In this document: positions 63,182 to 64,000 of the stretch, piece by piece
Layout: each line of letters begins with the position of its first letter
How positions within the stretch are numbered: the stretch's first letter is position 1
Position numbers and translations under genes: made by a program
Notes under the pieces: model-generated
Database searches by the model: none
What the model was told of the DNA's origin: nothing
The model's input: only the letters and a program-made list of their open reading frames with translations
Assembly: GCF_005222835.1 (NCBI RefSeq)
Contig: NZ_STGA01000011.1
Span: 1-64,000, forward strand
Direction: 5' to 3'
DNA length: 64,000 nucleotides
Source: Rhizobium sp. FKY42
GTDB taxonomy: Bacteria > Pseudomonadota > Alphaproteobacteria > Rhizobiales > Rhizobiaceae

Positions 63182-63849
63182 TGCCCACAATCAAGGCGCT
63201 TCCCTTCGACTTCCGTTTCCAACCGGCGTCCACGGCGCTGATCGTCATCGACATGCAACGGGATTTCATTGAACCAGGCGGTTTTGGCGAAACGCTGGGC
63301 AATGATGTCAGTCGTGTTTCGGTCATCGTGCCCGACGTGAAACGGTTGATAGAAGGCTGCCGGAAAGCGGGCCTCACCGTTGTTCACACCATGGAATGTC
63401 ACAGGCCTGATCTTTCGGATTTGCCGGACGCCAAGCGAAACCGGGGGAACCCAACCTTGCGGATCGGCGATGCGGGGCCTATGGGTCGCATTCTCATTGC
63501 CGGGGAAGCGGGCACCGAAATCGTGCCGGAACTCGCGCCGCTGCCAGGCGAGATCGTCATCGAAAAGCCGGGCAAGGGCGCGTTCTATGCCACCAGTCTT
63601 TCGCAGGTTCTGGCGGAAAAAGGCATCACACACCTCATTTTTGCAGGCGTAACGACCGAAGTCTGCGTGCAGACCACCATGCGCGAAGCCAATGACCGCG
63701 GCTTCGAGTGCCTGCTCGTGGATGAAGCAACAGCCAGTTACTTCCCCGAATTCAAGCAGGCAGTCCTCGACATGATCCGCGCACAAGGCGGGATCGTCGG
63801 ATGGACCGCTTCCCTTGATGATGTTCTGAAGGTGCTCACCCATGGCTGA
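63181..63849 (+). CDS. Isochorismatase-like Cys hydrolase, possible triuret hydrolase
   Basis: This 222-aa protein is related to the biuret hydrolase of the same operon. Its triad is Asp in [15 protein letters not shown], Lys in [13 protein letters not shown] and Cys in [11 protein letters not shown]. It differs from BiuH in the substrate loops and lacks the BiuH N-terminal extension. In known clusters a second such enzyme cleaves triuret to biuret and carbamate. That role would feed biuret to the neighbour, but ureidoacrylate- or other carbamoyl-type substrates remain possible. It overlaps the next gene by 8 nt. Confidence 0.75.
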   Translation: MPTIKALPFDFRFQPASTALIVIDMQRDFIEPGGFGETLGNDVSRVSVIVPDVKRLIEGCRKAGLTVVHTMECHRPDLSDLPDAKRNRGNPTLRIGDAGPMGRILIAGEAGTEIVPELAPLPGEIVIEKPGKGAFYATSLSQVLAEKGITHLIFAGVTTEVCVQTTMREANDRGFECLLVDEATASYFPEFKQAVLDMIRAQGGIVGWTASLDDVLKVLTHG

Positions 63850-64000
63850 AACAATTCGAACAGGCTTTCACGCCGGTGAATGGCAGTCGCTTCCTTTCGA
63901 GCCGTTTCGGGATGGCGTGACCATCCATTGGATCAGGCGTTTCGAGGGCGAGGCGCCTGGTGTCGCACTCTTGAAGTATGAGCCAGGCGCATCTGTGCCG
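63842..64000 (+). CDS. Cupin-domain protein, cut off by the window end
   Basis: Only the first 53 codons are in the window. They encode a start ([14 protein letters not shown]) followed by [14 protein letters not shown], the first strand pair of an anti-sigma-factor ChrR-like or DUF861-type cupin, just before the expected metal-binding HxH. It overlaps the hydrolase stop, so it belongs to the same operon. Function is unknown. Confidence 0.6.
   Translation, partial: MAETIRTGFHAGEWQSLPFEPFRDGVTIHWIRRFEGEAPGVALLKYEPGASVP

Overview
The window reads as part of a plasmid or secondary replicon of a Rhizobiales bacterium, most likely a Rhizobium/Agrobacterium-type Rhizobiaceae. The evidence is a complete repABC replication and partition cassette with two parS-like palindromes and an antisense counter-transcribed RNA, a DUF1612 gene of the kind found beside rhizobial repABC loci, RIME-like intergenic palindromic elements, and nitrate and biuret operons in rhizobial layouts. 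No rRNA or tRNA genes were seen.

Layout. (1) 1-9321: a terminator and a palindromic repeat, then a complete type I-E CRISPR-Cas operon (cas3, casA, B, C, D, E, cas1, cas2) and a short array of six identical 29-bp repeats and five 32-bp spacers. Directly after the last repeat lies a chimeric pseudogene made of an IS3-type transposase fragment and an NnrU-like remnant, which probably cut off the old end of the array. (2) 9880-16640, minus strand: a carbohydrate operon with a DapA/NanA-type aldolase, a GntR regulator, a MalEFGK-type ABC transporter and a YihV-like PfkB kinase. (3) 16894-18273: a TetR regulator divergent from a DUF4336 protein. (4) 18912-26124: a Dpp/Opp-type transporter with an Asp/Glu (hydantoin) racemase-like enzyme and an RpiR regulator. 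(5) 26138-32962, minus strand: two paralogous beta-rich proteins of unknown function with a small gene between them, an AraC-type regulator, and a Pls/PosA-type nonribosomal peptide synthetase (adenylation-thiolation, six membrane segments, three hexapeptide-repeat domains). (6) 33316-38395: parS sites, repA, repB, ctRNA, repC and the DUF1612 protein. (7) 38514-44340: an unusual tight operon with a GNAT-like protein, an asparagine-synthetase-like amidotransferase, an acyl carrier protein, an AMP-forming ligase and a NadE-type synthetase. (8) 44435-55254: nitrate assimilation, with NasT/NasS control, a sigma-54 promoter and attenuator leader, NrtABD uptake, NirBD and NasA. (9) 55238-55566: a decayed HPP/CBS gene. 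(10) 55693-64000: a FCD-type GntR regulator and a BMP-type ABC transporter with formamidase, biuret hydrolase, a second isochorismatase-fold hydrolase (possibly triuret hydrolase) and a cut-off cupin gene.

Regions 8 and 10 both supply ammonium, from nitrate and from small ureides or amides. Regions 5 and 7 are the least explained and are the best candidates for undescribed chemistry. Region 5 builds around a homopolymer-type amino-acid synthetase. Region 7 combines carrier-protein-bound acyl or aminoacyl activation with two ATP-dependent amide- or adenylate-forming enzymes. All functions are inferred from sequence reading; no database search was run.
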